DNA of 64,000 bases, taken from NCBI GenBank assembly GCA_033819885.1, contig JAQYUZ010000009.1, forward strand, positions 62,001 through 126,000, given 5' to 3'. The number at the start of each line of letters is the position of its first letter. The stretch's first letter is position 1. A program made the position numbers and the translations under genes. The notes beneath the pieces are model-generated. The model saw only the letters and a program-made list of their open reading frames with translations. It was not told the origin of the DNA and made no database searches. Below are positions 9,260 through 22,260 of this stretch, piece by piece. This stretch comes from Microbotryomycetes sp. JL201. Lineage: Eukaryota; Basidiomycota; Microbotryomycetes.

Positions 9260-12188
9260 ATGCGCAGGGTCCATACGGATATTCGAGAGTCCGTCGTTGC
9301 CGACGAGATTGCCCTTGTATCGCACACGCAGCCCAATGCCGACGTCATGGCGCGCTTGTCTCCTCCAAGTGCGACCTTGCCCGCGTCAGAGTCGGTGATG
9401 GACGCGTCCTTTCCTCCGCCAGCGTGGTCTGATGCGACGCGGAGCAGGCACGCCGAGGACGACAACATCGCGGCACACACGAACGGATACACGTTTGCAA
9501 CATCAAAGGCAAGACCAGCGTTGAACAGAGAGGAAAACTCGCGCTCCCGCTTGCTCGACAGAGGTCAAGCGAGCACGCACTCGCGGCTGCCAGCATCCGC
9601 GCATTTCGACGACAACGATGAAGCTCACCAAGACTCGTCGGATACGGAAGCCGACGACCAAGATGAACACATGCACCAGCAACTGACCCCGCTAGACATC
9701 GCTTTGGAAGAAATCGGCATGGGCAAATATCAAAAGACTCTTCTGTGAGCTCGTCGGTATTCCAGATGTCGAAAACGCAAAGCTGAACGTACGCGATGCT
9801 CGCAGGGTGTTGTGTGGATGTACGCGTAAACTTCAAACCCCCTGATTGGCCCGAGCTGACTTTGACCACCGCATACACAAGTCGGCTGGATGGCGGACAA
9901 TGTGAGCGGACTGTCGACGCGGGCTATACTGCTTTCCGGCTGAAGCACGTTGCTAGATGTGGCTCCAGTGTATAGCCGTGATACTGCCGCGTGTGCAAGG
10001 TACGCAGGCAGTGCTACCACCACGCCATAAATTGCTGAACACAAAGGACGATCTAGAACACTTTGGCGTCTCGGATAGATGGATTGGCTCCCTTTCTGCT
10101 TCCTTATTTGCAGGCATGATGGTAAGGAGCATGCTTGTCAAGCATCAGCAGCTCCGGACTGACGGTCGTGCATGTCAGGTTGGCGCTTGGGGCTGGGGCA
10201 GCTGTTCGTCACTTGCTCGACATTGTGGAGCGTGCACTGACTGACACGCTGCAGATTCGGACGCGCAAGGTCGCACCCCAGCGTTCAATTTTACTTTGTT
10301 ACTCACGTCTCTCTTCGGTATTGCTTCGTCCTTCGCGCCTTCATTTCACTGGCTCTGCTTCGCCCTGTTCTGGCTTGGTACAGGCGTCGGCGGGTCGATG
10401 CCAACGGACGGCACTCTGTTTCTCGAAAACGTGCCTCGTTCAAGCCACTACCTGCTCACTGCTCTGAGTGCTTTGTGCGCCTCTTTCACCAATTACGCCT
10501 TGCATGCGCTCACCTCACTCTTGACCACACAGCTTCTCGCTTGGAGCCGTGCTTACGTCGCTGCTCGGCCTCGTCATCATCCCGACATTCAGCTGTCCCG
10601 AAAACCCGGCAGACGAACAGCCTTGCGATGTCGCAACCCAAAATCAAGGTTGGAGGTACATGCTCATCGCGCTGTCCATCGTCGTAAGTCTTTTCATAAT
10701 TGTCCCGCTGCTCTTTAATGACGTGGAGTTCGTTTCCAGAGCGTGACCATGTGCCTGTCTCGAGTGGTTCTGTTCAGACTGCAAGAGTCGCCAAAGTTTT
10801 TGACAGCGGTTCAACGCCAGTCAGAGGCCGTGGTCGCACTCGAGATGATCTCGCGCATCAATGGCGATTCTCGATCTTGGGATCTACGCGACGTTGTTGA
10901 TCACGTCGAAGGCAGTCACGGAATGCAGACCGCACGCAAGTCATCGTCGCGCACAGTTGACGAGTATGAAGCGTTAGATGAAGCGGTTACAGGAAACCTG
11001 CCGACGACAGAGGCCAACGGCATTGCGACGACTGACTACGATTCGATGAGCGAACTCAACTTTGCCTTAGATGATGATAGAAGAGGAGAAGATGGCCACT
11101 TCCCCAAAGATGCAGACGACCGATCATTAGGAACAAATTCCCCCCGGGACGGTACAGCCATCGCATTGCCTACGTTTGCGCGCAAGCGAGCCGTTCGCAA
11201 AGTTGCACGCGCTCGGCCAGCATGGGCTGAGCGACTGCCAGACTTTATGGCATCAGGCGTTGATGAATACCTAAGTCGACTTGAGGAGTTGTTTGATCAC
11301 AAGTGGAAGCGGACGACGATTCTCGTTTGGTTGATTTGGCTGTTGGCCAGCGCAGGATACACGGTAAGGCGGACACTCTGCTGAGTCAGAACGGAGTTGA
11401 CTCGTTGCCACAGATCTTCAACGTGTTTTTGCCAAAATATCTCGAGGAGAAAGTCGGCGAAACGGTGACACATGGCGGACGCGAGCAGAGCCTGCGAGAA
11501 TGTGAGCAAATCGCTGTTCGCACGTGGATGACGGGATCTGACCCTCTCGCTGCTCTTACAGACGTCTTGTACACAGGTGTGTCGCTCGAACGGTAGGCTT
11601 CACCGAATTCCAGCTGACAAACACCTCGATCGCAGCTGCCGGAATTCCGGGAAGTCTACTCGGGGCGTGGCTTGTCGAGACTTCTCTCGGACGCATCAAA
11701 ACGCTTGCTATTTCGACGCTCGTGACGTCCGCCAGCACTCTCGTCTTCGTCTTTGTGCAGACTCAGGCGGGCATTATGGCGTCTTCGGCGGCCGTGTCTC
11801 TGGCTGCTACGCTCATGTGTGAGTGTATCGTAACGAAAAGCTGCACCTCTCGACCGACACATCTTGTGTATCAGATGCCGTCATTTACGCCTACACGCCC
11901 GAGGCTTTCCCGACGACAACTCGGCAAGTTGGAAAACCTTGACTTTTGTTCTATGCATACTGACGAGAAGCGGCTTACAGAGGGACGGCTTGTGGCATCG
12001 CATCAGCGTTGTCTAGGCTCGCAGGAATCGTCTCACCGCTGATCACGGGCATTCTTTTATCGATCAACGTCTCTGCGCCTTTGCTTCTGTCGTCAGCGTG
12101 CTTTTTCGTGACGGCGGCGGCAGCGGCTTTGTTGCCTTTTGAGACGCGCGCGCCGAAACCGGGAATGTCTTCGGCGACGATGCACTAG
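9260..12188 (+). CDS. MFS transporter of the SV2/sugar-transporter-like fungal family
   Basis: Multi-pass membrane carrier of unknown substrate. A long hydrophilic N-terminal region ends in LTPLDIALEEIGMGKYQKTL. Small exons then encode TM1: 9260-9744, 9806-9819 (14 nt), 9882-9901 (20 nt) and 9957-9999 (43 nt), reading LVLCGFGWMADN then MWLQCIAVILPRVQ. Later landmarks are VSDRWIGSLSASLFAGMM, the MFS loop region near 10200-10280, WLGTGVGGSMPTDGTLFLEN, a long cytosolic loop near 10900-11230 rich in Asp/Ser, and a C-terminal half with AAGIPGSLLGAWLVE, YAYTPEAFPTTTR and LAGIVSPLITGILL. The stop is at 12186-12188. The order matches 12-TM SV2-like MFS proteins. It ends convergently with GCN2, about 170 bp apart. 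Confidence 0.85.
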
Positions 12189-12356
12189 CAGAAGGGGAGG
12201 ACGTAGGATGAACACTTTAAAACACGTGGCTCGCGATTTTGCCACAAAGAGGACACTTGCACACTTGTTGTCATTTTATCACTTGGACAAGCGTATATAA
12301 GAAGAGGCGTGTACAACAATTCTGGAGAGGGATTCGATCACACCAAACGACAAAAC

Positions 12357-15300
12357 TCAGAACAGAGTCATCAAGACAGCCTTGTCTTCACGCAAGCTGA
12401 ACAGCCAGAACGACCTATTTGAGGGGTTGTTACTGGTCCTGTTCATATGTTTCAACACTTGCTGTCGAATGCTGCCGAGGTATGTACGCTTGCTCGGAGG
12501 CGCGAGCTGAGTTACCTGGCGGAAGACTTCGTCGCTGGCCCACGGGATTGAAGTAAGCATCGCAGCGCACCACCCTTGGACACAATCTCGAACGTACTCC
12601 TTGACCCAAGCTATGGCCTCGCCCATCTTACGGAACGCGGGACCATCAATATCGATAGCGACTGTGTTGGAAAAAAAAGTTAGCTCTGCCCCACACGGCT
12701 TCTAATACGGCTCACAGACAGGAGCACTGGCTGCTGCCTGCGCCGTACTCTCAACACATCTTTGAGCTGTTCCAAGGGCTGTCAGACCCCGCAATCCGTC
12801 GAGTGTATATGCATCGACCCACCCTTGCTGATCAGCATCTGCTTTTGCTTGTTCCGACCTTTTTGGCGGACATCATCGTCAGCAATGATCGGAATATAGT
12901 CTTGTTGCGCTTTGTTGACATCCATGTGAGGAACTGCCGCTTCTGTCAAGGCTTCGCCGCCAGCGTCTTCCCCAGTTTGAGCTTCACGCATTTCTTTCGT
13001 CAACCAAGAGACCAGTTCCGATCGAGGCACTGCCATATCGCGAAAGGTCAGCATACCAGGCACGACTCTGATAAGTGTACGGTCTACGTGCCTTCTTCCT
13101 CGTATCCGCGCAAGACGCTCTTGATCTTGATTGTTTCTGCCGCGTTCCGTCCGCCGGCTGTGGTTGGCTTGACGATGACAATCCACATGATACCTTCCCT
13201 TCGGCACGCACTGACAAGCTGCTCCGGAGACAGAGAAAGAAAGTCGTCGTCGTACATCTGCAAGGGGTGATCTAACTCAGCCACGCAGACCCAAACGTGG
13301 TCCCGTCAGCACGTACCAAATCAGCCTTGATTCCAGCCTTCCACAGGTCTTTGACAATATCAAGTCGCAAGTCAATCAGATTGTGTACAAAGCTGACGAC
13401 GTAGACGTCGCAACGTCGAATGGCCCAAAGTCCGTACGTCTGCCTGCTCGATTCGTCTTTGCGCGTGAACATTTTGGTCGACAGCGCGTTTGCTTCGGCA
13501 GCTGCTTGAGACAGCTTTGCAACGGCGATAGAAACGCCGACGACATGAGGGCAACGGCCAGAAAATCGCACGTCGGGAGCCGCAAGCCTCAGCACAACAT
13601 CATCGAATCTGCCGCCTGCAGCGATCACATCTCGAGTCTTGCCGTGCACTTGATGAGACTCAAAAAGAATGCCGTCACGGTGAAAGTCCCAATTAGTTGC
13701 GAGCAGTGGCGCGACTTTGATGTTTTTGACGCCCAAACGATGGCAGACAGCGACGAGCTCTTGCAGCTCGTCAAAGGCTTCCTGAATGATGTGTTTAGAG
13801 CGGTGGATGCTTGTCATGACAGCCTTGCGCATCGCCATCACGTCGCCTGTAGCCCAGCATGTCAATCATGATTGAAATGCCGAGCGCAGAACGAGCAGCT
13901 CACCGCTGCAGTCGAGAGACGCCAGCTCGTCACACATTTCTCTCGTCACACCAAGAATCTTGAACAATTCTGTCGCGGTTTTTGACCATCCCCGCTGCGT
14001 ACGGCCATGTTGCACAAGCACTTCGAGCACTTGTCCTCTGTATTTGTCTGGCAATCGCTCGACGAGCGCATCCAAGATTTTGACGTGATTGACATAGTGG
14101 ACAGCTTCTCCAGGCATCGGAAACGTCGACATGATCTCGTCCACGACGTAAATGCATTCAGACTCCGCTGCGGGTGTCACGACGTCCGAGACGATATCGA
14201 ATGATGCATTCAAAATCGCACGCGGTTGCTGTGATCAGTCCTGTGATCAGCATAGACACAGATCAGATCGTTGGCACGCTACATACACCTCCAGCAGGCG
14301 CATGTCGGTAGACGGGTGCTATCGTCCAGCGCTTTAGCCGAGTCAATGACGTGTCTCGAGCCACCATTCGACCTGGTTCAAACATGTCGTTAGAGCAGAA
14401 TCCCGTATCTTAGCTAGGATGACGAGACGAACAGAAAGGGATGTTGAGCTGGAAGGGCAAGCACGCGATTGTACCATCCGAGTCCAAAAGCTTGACCGGT
14501 TTCCTCGAGGCATACACATCGGACGCCGGCATGAGAAGCGGACTGTCGAGCTGAATTGCGCCCTTGTTGCGAAAGATACGTCCAAGTTTTTCCTCGACCA
14601 TCTCCGTGTACGGGTCGTTGTCGACTTTGGCCTTGATGCACAGCAGTCAGCGAACCCCGCCGCGCGGGGAGCACACTCGGCATGTTCTCACCCCTTGCCC
14701 ATCCCACAAATCGTAGGAAAAGTCCTTGCGCAATCTGTCGTCATTACTTTGATTGTTAAACAAGGCGCTGATCAATGTTTGCGCATGTGGCGTGCCGGAG
14801 TGCGCTGCAAGGATTCGTCAGAGACAGGCAGACAATGGAAGATACCTTCAGAAACTTACAGAGTAGCCGTATCGTCTCTTCGATGGAATCATCACCCACC
14901 CTTGGAGGCAAGAGGTCGGACTCGAGTAGATCCTTTGGCGACGCGCGCTTTTCTGGGTCGTGGACGAGGCAGGTCCGTATGATCTTTGTGTGCCTTGCGA
15001 AGCGCTGCGAGTCCCACGTGGCCGGAAACTTGATATCAGGCTCTCGCAAACCTCGCAACACCTGTAGATGCGCAGGTCAGGCGACGATGGCTTTCTCTGT
15101 GGCGGAGGTAGCGCACCTGAATCCTTTCCATCGCGGTTTTGAAAGGCGGATGGAACATCTCGAAGAACGTGATACCTAGTGAGTACACTGCAAAGAGCCA
15201 GAGTAAGAAAGAGCTGAAAGCGGGGTCGAGTTTGGCTCACTATCAATCTTATTTGAGTACCGATGCCCTTGCTTATTGCGTGACAACGTTTCGGGTGCAA

Positions 15301-18300
15301 TGTACAAAGATGTGCCCACGCCAGACGTCAACTCTGTTTCGTCCAGTGATGACGCGACGCTGAGAAAGACATCTGCAGAGTCTGCTGCGCCTTGATTGAC
15401 GGCAAGACCAAAGTCACCAATCCGTACATCACCCTTGCGGTCGATGAAGATGTTGCTTGGTTTCAAGTCGCGATGGATGATGCTTGCGGCCCAAGAGTCA
15501 GCCTCGCCGCAGATATTCATAGATGGGCGCTCACCTCAGCGACGTAAAGTGAAGCATGGCAGACAATATTTGATACTGCGATACCGTCAGTAGATGAAAA
15601 ATACAGTGATAAGAAGAGACTGACCATCAGCCGCCAAGCATCAGGCTCGGAAATGCCATCGTCGATCGCTTCTCGCAAAGTCAGCTTCTCGACGTACTCC
15701 ATCTGATCCAGAGTCTATGAGCGACCGCATGATTTGAACCAGAAATTGCAACGGTCTCACTTGGATGTACAATGTCCGCGTCTGTTTCGGACTGGCTACT
15801 TGGTTGGGGCGAGCTTGATGCGACTCTCTTTTCGACGAGATCGGGCTGTTTTTGCCGTTCGTTGACGGATCATCCTCGTTGCCAAAGTGTATACTTGGAT
15901 ATGATACGCTCTTAGAATGGCCCACAGAGAGGAAATCAAGATCTTCAAGGCCTAGGTCGATGTCGAGCTCGTCTCCAGGTCTGGTAGACTGTGAATCCTC
16001 GTCAAAATCGTCTGGGCCGGAATCAGAGTCATCGTCATCAGTCGAAGCTGCGGCAAGTAGAATTTTGCGGTCCGTTGTCTCCGTGGCTTGCGTTGAATTG
16101 TCCGCGTCGGATGTACTGGCGAACGCTGAACTCTCTGTTTCAGTCCAGGCGGTGTGATATCGCACGATGCTGAAAAAAGAGACGTCAATACGGCGCTATA
16201 TCCATAAATTGTGTAGTTGCGCACTTCGGGTGATTCATGCGCGACCTGGAGAAACCTGATCAGCCTGCGTCTCTCTCCGCCAATCGATGAGCCCACCAGA
16301 TCGTCACTTCTCGCAGGATCTTGTTTTCGCTTGCACGATCATGCGGCAACCGGATCTTTTTGACAGCGTACAAATGTCCGTCGAGCCTGTTGCGAGCTTT
16401 TACGACCTGACCACCACCGCCTCGACCGAGAAACTCGAGTTCTTCAAATTCGCTCCGGTACCTCGATCCCAGCGAGCGTGGTTGCCAGAAAAAGCCAACT
16501 TGCTTGTCTACTGATTGAGACAGCTCGGCAGCCACAGCTGGCGAATGCAAGGGAGTGTCGGACTGCGCGCTGACAGCATTCCATCCGCTGTACTTTGGTG
16601 TTACCGGTACTACCAGGGTTTCTTGTGAGCCGCCACTGCTGCTCGAGTCGAGCAGATGCGCATGCAGACGAGAGGCCGACGGCCGCTTCTTGCTCTCAGT
16701 GAGCAGCAGCTCTGACAAAATTTTGCGCAAGGGCGGCGCAGAAGCTCGAGGTACTGAAAGCCCAGAAACTCACTTCAGAAGACGCTAAGATTTGTGTGTG
16801 CTATCCAACTCACAGCTTTGAACGAGCTCTGCCGGCGACACAAACCTGCGCGTCACATCCAGCCCAAACACCATCTGAGCAAAGACGACGCCAAGGTCCC
16901 ACATATCTCGACTCTTGTCATACGCGAAGGGATCCTCGACCGCCTCCGGACACGTCCATGACTCCGGATAGTCGTCTTCGCCTGTCGCGTGCACCCAAGG
17001 TTCCGCCTTGTTAAGGTCCACGAGTCGCTGAAACCAGCCTGCTTCCGACAGTTTCGCGCCTGCTCGACCGATCATGACTGCTCTTGGCCTGATAGCCTTG
17101 TGCACGACGTTTGCGGTGTGCAGATACTCAACGGCGGCAACCATTTGGATAAAATAAGCAAGTGCCTTTTCTGTCTTGATCTCGCCGACGGTCGACAGCA
17201 AATCCTTGAGCGACTGGCTGTTGCCTGGCGGCTCCGAGAGGACGATGAGGGTCCACCCGTCGCCCGATCTGACGGCAAGACGTGCTGCTGGATTTGCTGG
17301 AAAGAAAGTTGAGGTGAAGCGAGTTAATCGATAGCCGAACAACGAAGTCAAGTGGGCATGACGCAGCTTGCGCAGGCGATCAAGATCCGTCTGAATTTTG
17401 ACCACCTTGCGCTTGCCTTGACTCGTCATGAAGTACGGCGCTAGAATGTCCACAACATATGCTGTGCCGGAGAGCACGTTGTCGATCGAGAGCAAAATTT
17501 CGACAGGAAGCTGCCGGCCGAGCCAATCTGTTCACGAGCTCGAATGAGTATTTGAGTGAGCCCTCTCTTGACGAGTGCACTGACCTCCGCCAGTCATTAC
17601 GCCAAATTTGACCTTTGCCATCGCTTCGACCCCAGGTTCGGTGGTGACCGACATGTCGATTTTACGTTCGCCATTTGTATCAACCTGGAGGAAGTGCATT
17701 TGACCGTCGGACTCCATCTCGCGTTCTTTTTTGGCGCGTTCGGCCTGCAACTCTTCTTTACGTCGTACGTCTTCCGAGATGAGTTGCGACAAGCGCGCCG
17801 CCTCCGCAGCTTCCATTCTTGCCTTGAGATCTTTTGCCTGCTGTGCTGCCTCACGAGTAGCCTGCCGAAACGCATTAATTAGACCATTGTATTGTTCAAG
17901 ACTGGCCCGCCACCTACGCGTTCCTGCTCCTGTCCGCGTTGGCGCCGCTGGTCCTCCAGACTCGTCTGCTTGCCAAGTTCAGTGTCTACATGTCTGTCCG
18001 TGATGAACTGCGCTGCTGTCGTGCACAGCTCGAACACCATTTCCGATCCCGAAAGCGACTGAGCTGCCTTTTGCAAAGACGTGCGCTGAGGAATGAATTT
18101 TTCAGCCTGCTGAGGACTACTACAAAAACTTTTGCTGAAGAACACACAAGGGCGGTCACGTGAGCCTGAGTAAGCCCTTTCGGATCTTCAAACGTCATTG
18201 TCGGCGGTTTCTTCGGATAAGCTGCGGGTAATCTGCAAGCGCGAGCATGCGATCAGATTTTGGAATAACACAACTGCTCTCATAGAGTTCGAGGACCTAG

Positions 18301-18636
18301 TCGTACGTACTTGAAGTGAATGCTGATGCTGACAATGTCTCGCAGGTCTTCCTCTTGACTGCGAATTTTGATACGAAACTCGTGCACGGCATTGACAGAC
18401 TTGGCATCGCAGGGTCAGCAGATCAGCCTCAAGAGTACCATGCAAGTTGTATGAGCTTTTTGGTGCTCACTTTCCATGCTGTCGTCGTCTGCACCGTTTC
18501 AAAGTCGTCCATGAAGATGGCTGCGCGACGTATACATCAGCGAGATCATTCAAAGCCTATCTGACCACCCTAGTCACGACTTGCACTTGAGCACTTGAAT
18601 CTCTGCCTCTTGCAGCTCTTGCAACTCGTTCGTCAT
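12357..18636 (-). CDS. GCN2: eIF2-alpha kinase GCN2
   Basis: Cytosolic sensor of uncharged tRNA that phosphorylates eIF2-alpha. The gene starts [18 protein letters not shown] at 18636; an in-frame stop lies upstream. Domains in order: RWD ([20 protein letters not shown], then [17 protein letters not shown] near 18190-18390); a charged coiled coil near 17540-17870; a pseudokinase near 16785-17495 with [17 protein letters not shown], lacking the catalytic HRD; an active kinase near 14850-16730. The kinase has an acidic insert near 15960-16060, [22 protein letters not shown] and an activation loop [17 protein letters not shown] with both conserved Thr positions. A HisRS-like domain at about 13270-14210 includes [11 protein letters not shown] and [10 protein letters not shown]. 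The C-terminal dimer/ribosome-binding domain ends [18 protein letters not shown]. Many short introns; exact joints were not all fixed. Confidence 0.92.
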
Positions 18637-19029
18637 GGCTGCAGACGGCGCGGCCGGTCTCGGCGTTTGTTGAACCACAGCGTGCGGCTCGGCGTTGGGA
18701 GCGGCGAGGCACGGCACTAGTCCAGCAAGTCTTGCAAAGTCTTTGTGCCGCTTGGCTTTTCAGGGTAGCTGACGCATGAAGCTGTGGAGCGAAGCAAAAG
18801 CACAGTCTCGGACTTGGACGCGGCGCTGGTGGTGCCCATCATGTGCAAACAAACCATAGAATAAGCGACTGCGCAATACAATCGAGTCATGCCTCACGCC
18901 TATGCTACCACCACCATGATCATCATGTGCCGAAACGCAAGATAAAGACAAAAATTTGCACCAAATCCTCACATCAACAGACAATAAAATCGCAGAGGAA
19001 CCGATAAGAAGCTTAGAAATGATTGAAAC
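18637..19029. other. Intergenic: GCN2 promoter side
   Basis: About 390 bp between the GCN2 start and the 3' end of the JmjC gene, both on the minus strand. Nothing gene-like is visible. It should contain the GCN2 promoter and the 3' flank of the JmjC gene. Confidence 0.4.
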
Positions 19030-21992
19030 CTAGCTTTCTCCAACCGACCACGAAAATCGCTGGCACGAGAGCTGCGATATTGAGTCAGCTAGAATTGCGC
19101 TTTTGCCCAATCATTCAGTCGCAGCTCACCCAAGCCCATAGCAACTGCGTCTTGAGTTGCAATACGTCATCCCGCCAAAGGTCAGGTCCCTTCGTCTGCT
19201 CTCGAAACTCTTGCGTGACTGCGATGGACCAGAGGTCAGAAAACTTGATCACTCGGCGGACACTCTGACAAGAGATTACCTGTCCAGCAGCGATCAACGT
19301 TCTCGATTGAGACAAAGTCGGAAGCAACCTTGATACAGTCGGCCAAGTTGCAAACTTGATGTGCGCACCTGTTCGTCGTCACAGTTTCAGCCTGTTTCTG
19401 CTCTTTAAGCGATTAACCTACGTACCCTGCCGGGATAAACACAGCCTGTCCTGGACGTTGTAGTATCCTCCAGCTCTTGACGCCTTTCGAATGAAGCAAT
19501 CTTTCGCGTAGCTTCGAGTTGAGAAAAAACAGCTGCGAGTGAATGGGACTGGGGCGCGGTATCAGCAATTCTCCCGTGTCGAGCCAAGGCGCCCGCTCAT
19601 CTCACTCGTCTTCTGCTGCCATGACTTGATCCAAGGGCCGTCCACTTTGCTCCGCCATCAGCTCGAAAAGGAATTTGCGGATCTGAGCACATCGGATCAG
19701 TGGGTTTCGGTCGCCTGGACGGAAACAATTCGCACCAAGGCAGAATCTTGAGCTCGATAAATGTCCCAAGCAGCGGTGCCGGGCGTGCCGTCTGGATTGT
19801 CACTGGACCAAAACATCACGTTGACGGCATCGGCCAGGTCCTGAGGACAAAAGAGTCAGCTTTCGGATCAAAGTTTTCACGAGACTGAGCGTCGGCGTAA
19901 TCTACCACTGGAGACGAGCACTTGTAAGCGGATTTCAGCGGTATTTGTGCAGACGCGACCCACTGTGCAACTTTGTCGTGCCAACCCCCTGCGGCGAGTC
20001 GTCGCTCGTTTGAGAGAAATAACCTTTTGGACCCAAATCTGGCGGGTTCGTCGCTGCTGGCGCGTGCGAGGCCAAGTTGAGCACGCCGTCGCGCCTGGCA
20101 ACAAACCCTGCCGGAATCACGTTCATGAACTGCAAAAGGCGTGTCAGCACCTCCGTACTGAGCGCCCTGCACAGACTTGCATCATTGAACAGCTTTGGAA
20201 ACGTGCGAAAATCGTCAGTTGAAGGCCAGTCCTAAAATTGAGACATCAGATTTAGTACTACCGAACCGGGATCGCTATTGCTGACCTTGATGCGCTCGCT
20301 CTCGGAGATATCACGCTGTTGGCCAAATGTCTCGAAGAATTCAGAAACAGTCGCGTCCCGGTCTGGCAGCCCATTGTTGCTCGACAACGTGCAATCCGTT
20401 TCTCGGAACTCTGAAGCGAACCATGACGGTGACCAATCGTATATGCAGTTGATAGTCATGTCAAGATCGACCACCATGGCTTCTCCCAGAGCCCACATTT
20501 GCCGAAATAAAGACCTCTCATCGACGTCAAGCAGTTGCGCATACCGATAGGCGGGAAGAGGCTGATCAAGCGTTATGCTTTCAAGCCGGAGGCCTTCTGC
20601 CTGAAGTCCGCCTTCGATTGGCTGAGCCAGATTCAAGTCTATAATAGGCTCGCTGTCTTTGAGGTGGGTGCGGCCAAAGATGCCAGCTGGGACATGCAGA
20701 TACGGGTGACCCGTTCCATCTCCACTATCGCGCAGGCTGTCGATAACCTCGTAGGGGACGACTTGAATTGTACGCTGCTGGTGCTGTTGCAGCCAGGTGC
20801 GCATATCTGCGAGGATTTGATTTAGCTCGGCGGCCGGCCGACGTGTGTGTGGCACGAATGTGCTTGATGGCGAAGCAAGGCTGGAAAAAGCGTGATTTGA
20901 ATTACCGCAGCATTTGGTCAGCCGTCTCTGCTGTACAGTGGAGGCAGATGCCGGATCGGCGCCGCCTTGAAGGGTGCTTCCGGTCTGCGCAGCCAATCGC
21001 TCGAGCTCTTCGCCGCACATAAGACACAGCTCTCGCCCACAGCGTTTGCACAGCCACGAGCCGCAGAACACAGTCGTCGAACACGTGTCACACATTGTAC
21101 GAGCCTTGGCCTCGACGTAAATGAGGACACAGTTTGGTAACGAAGCGTGCGCCGCTTCTCGAGCCAGAGTTGGCTCGAGCGCTCTTGCCGAGGCCGTCTT
21201 GATCTCAATAGCATGGTCTCGAGTCAAAGGCTCGTTGTATATCTGCGGCATTTTGAGGATGTTCGGTTGTCTATTCGTCGAAAGAAAAATTGGGTCGAAT
21301 TCTGTAGTTTCCGCATCGGTGATCCATGACCGCCGATTTCTGAACGCGCAGGGAAGGACTGGCCGTTTCCGACTCGTTGCTTCCAGGTTCTGATCAGCTA
21401 GGCTCTCGCAGAGATGGCAGAGCTCAACGCCCTTCCTGTGAAGTAAAAGACACGAGCGATCTTGCGTACGGTACTTTGGCTTTCTCAGAACCGTTCTAGG
21501 ACCTGACGACGTGCGACCTGCTTGACTATCTGTGCCTTGACCGTCAGACCCAGCCTGCAAAGCCTGGCGATCGAGTGGCGTTGGCGCCGGACTGCGCTGT
21601 AGCTCGAACTCCATGCGTTGTCGCTTTCTTGCTGGTTCCGCTTCATCGCATTCATTTTGAGACGTTTCAGTGAAAATGTTGAAAGGTGAATCGTCGGCTG
21701 TTGGCCTGTTCTGCAGGATAGCGCCTGCGGTGTCCGTTGGCCGTGCGCCTTCGCCGGCTGGGTCGCTCGCTTGCGGCATCTTCACGTTGCCAGTGTCTCT
21801 ATTTGTACCTGGCTCCGCACGTCGTGGCGGGCTGTTGTGAGGCACGCAGTCTGGTGCGACAGGGCTCGGACCGAATCCGATCGCGGTAACGGCGCTGATC
21901 GTCGCAGGCCGAGTCGACAGCGCAGTCGCCCATCCTTTGTCGGGCGCCCGCTTGACGGTCTCCGCCGCCCCTGGGCGCACTGCTGTCGTCAT
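19030..21992 (-). CDS. KDM3/JHDM2-like JmjC-domain protein (putative histone H3K9 demethylase)
   Basis: Predicted nuclear Fe(II)/2-oxoglutarate oxygenase. A long exon (20232 to about 21992) encodes a disordered N-terminal part, a basic ARKRQRMEFELQRSP segment and a C4-like zinc finger near 21010-21100 (CDTCSTTVFCGSWLCKRCG then CLMCGEEL), as in KDM3 proteins. It also encodes the pre-JmjC segment MWALGEAMVVDLDMT. Downstream exons give GVGTTKLHS, DLADAVNVMFWSS, AAWDIYRAQDS, QAVFIPAG (near 19420-19440), and AHQVCNLADCIKVASDFV followed by SIENVDRCW, the KDM3 C-terminal JmjC signature. The exon joint around the iron-binding HxD was not resolved, so catalytic competence is unproven. The first in-frame ATG is at 21992. 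The frame stays open upstream to about 22130, so an extra 5' exon is possible. The end is either 19030 (last intron spliced) or 19115. Confidence 0.75.
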
Positions 21993-22260
21993 CGCAGCAG
22001 GCAACCACGCCGAGGCGTCCGAGACAGTCGGAGGTTGCACGATGAGCTGTTGAGCAAGGTCAATATACTCCGTGCCTTTTGGAAATTCCAGTCTGAAGAT
22101 TCCGGCGAATGCCGAGAAACAATTCCAGCACTCGTCGTTGGTGGATTATGAGATCGCTCTCGCTCGTTTACCGACTTTCGCCCAGCAACTTGGCAAGCAA
22201 GAAGTATTTGTACAATACAGCAAAATTCATCATTGTGTTTTAGACACAATCCAACGCGTG

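Noticed and set aside
12803-13270. Plus-strand open frame of 155 codons
   Set aside because: Antisense shadow of GCN2 coding sequence near the HisRS-like/C-terminal part.
19081-19088. TGAGTCAG as a possible Gcn4 (TGACTCA) binding site
   Set aside because: It falls at the branch-site region of the last intron of the JmjC gene, where CTGACTCA is expected for splicing.
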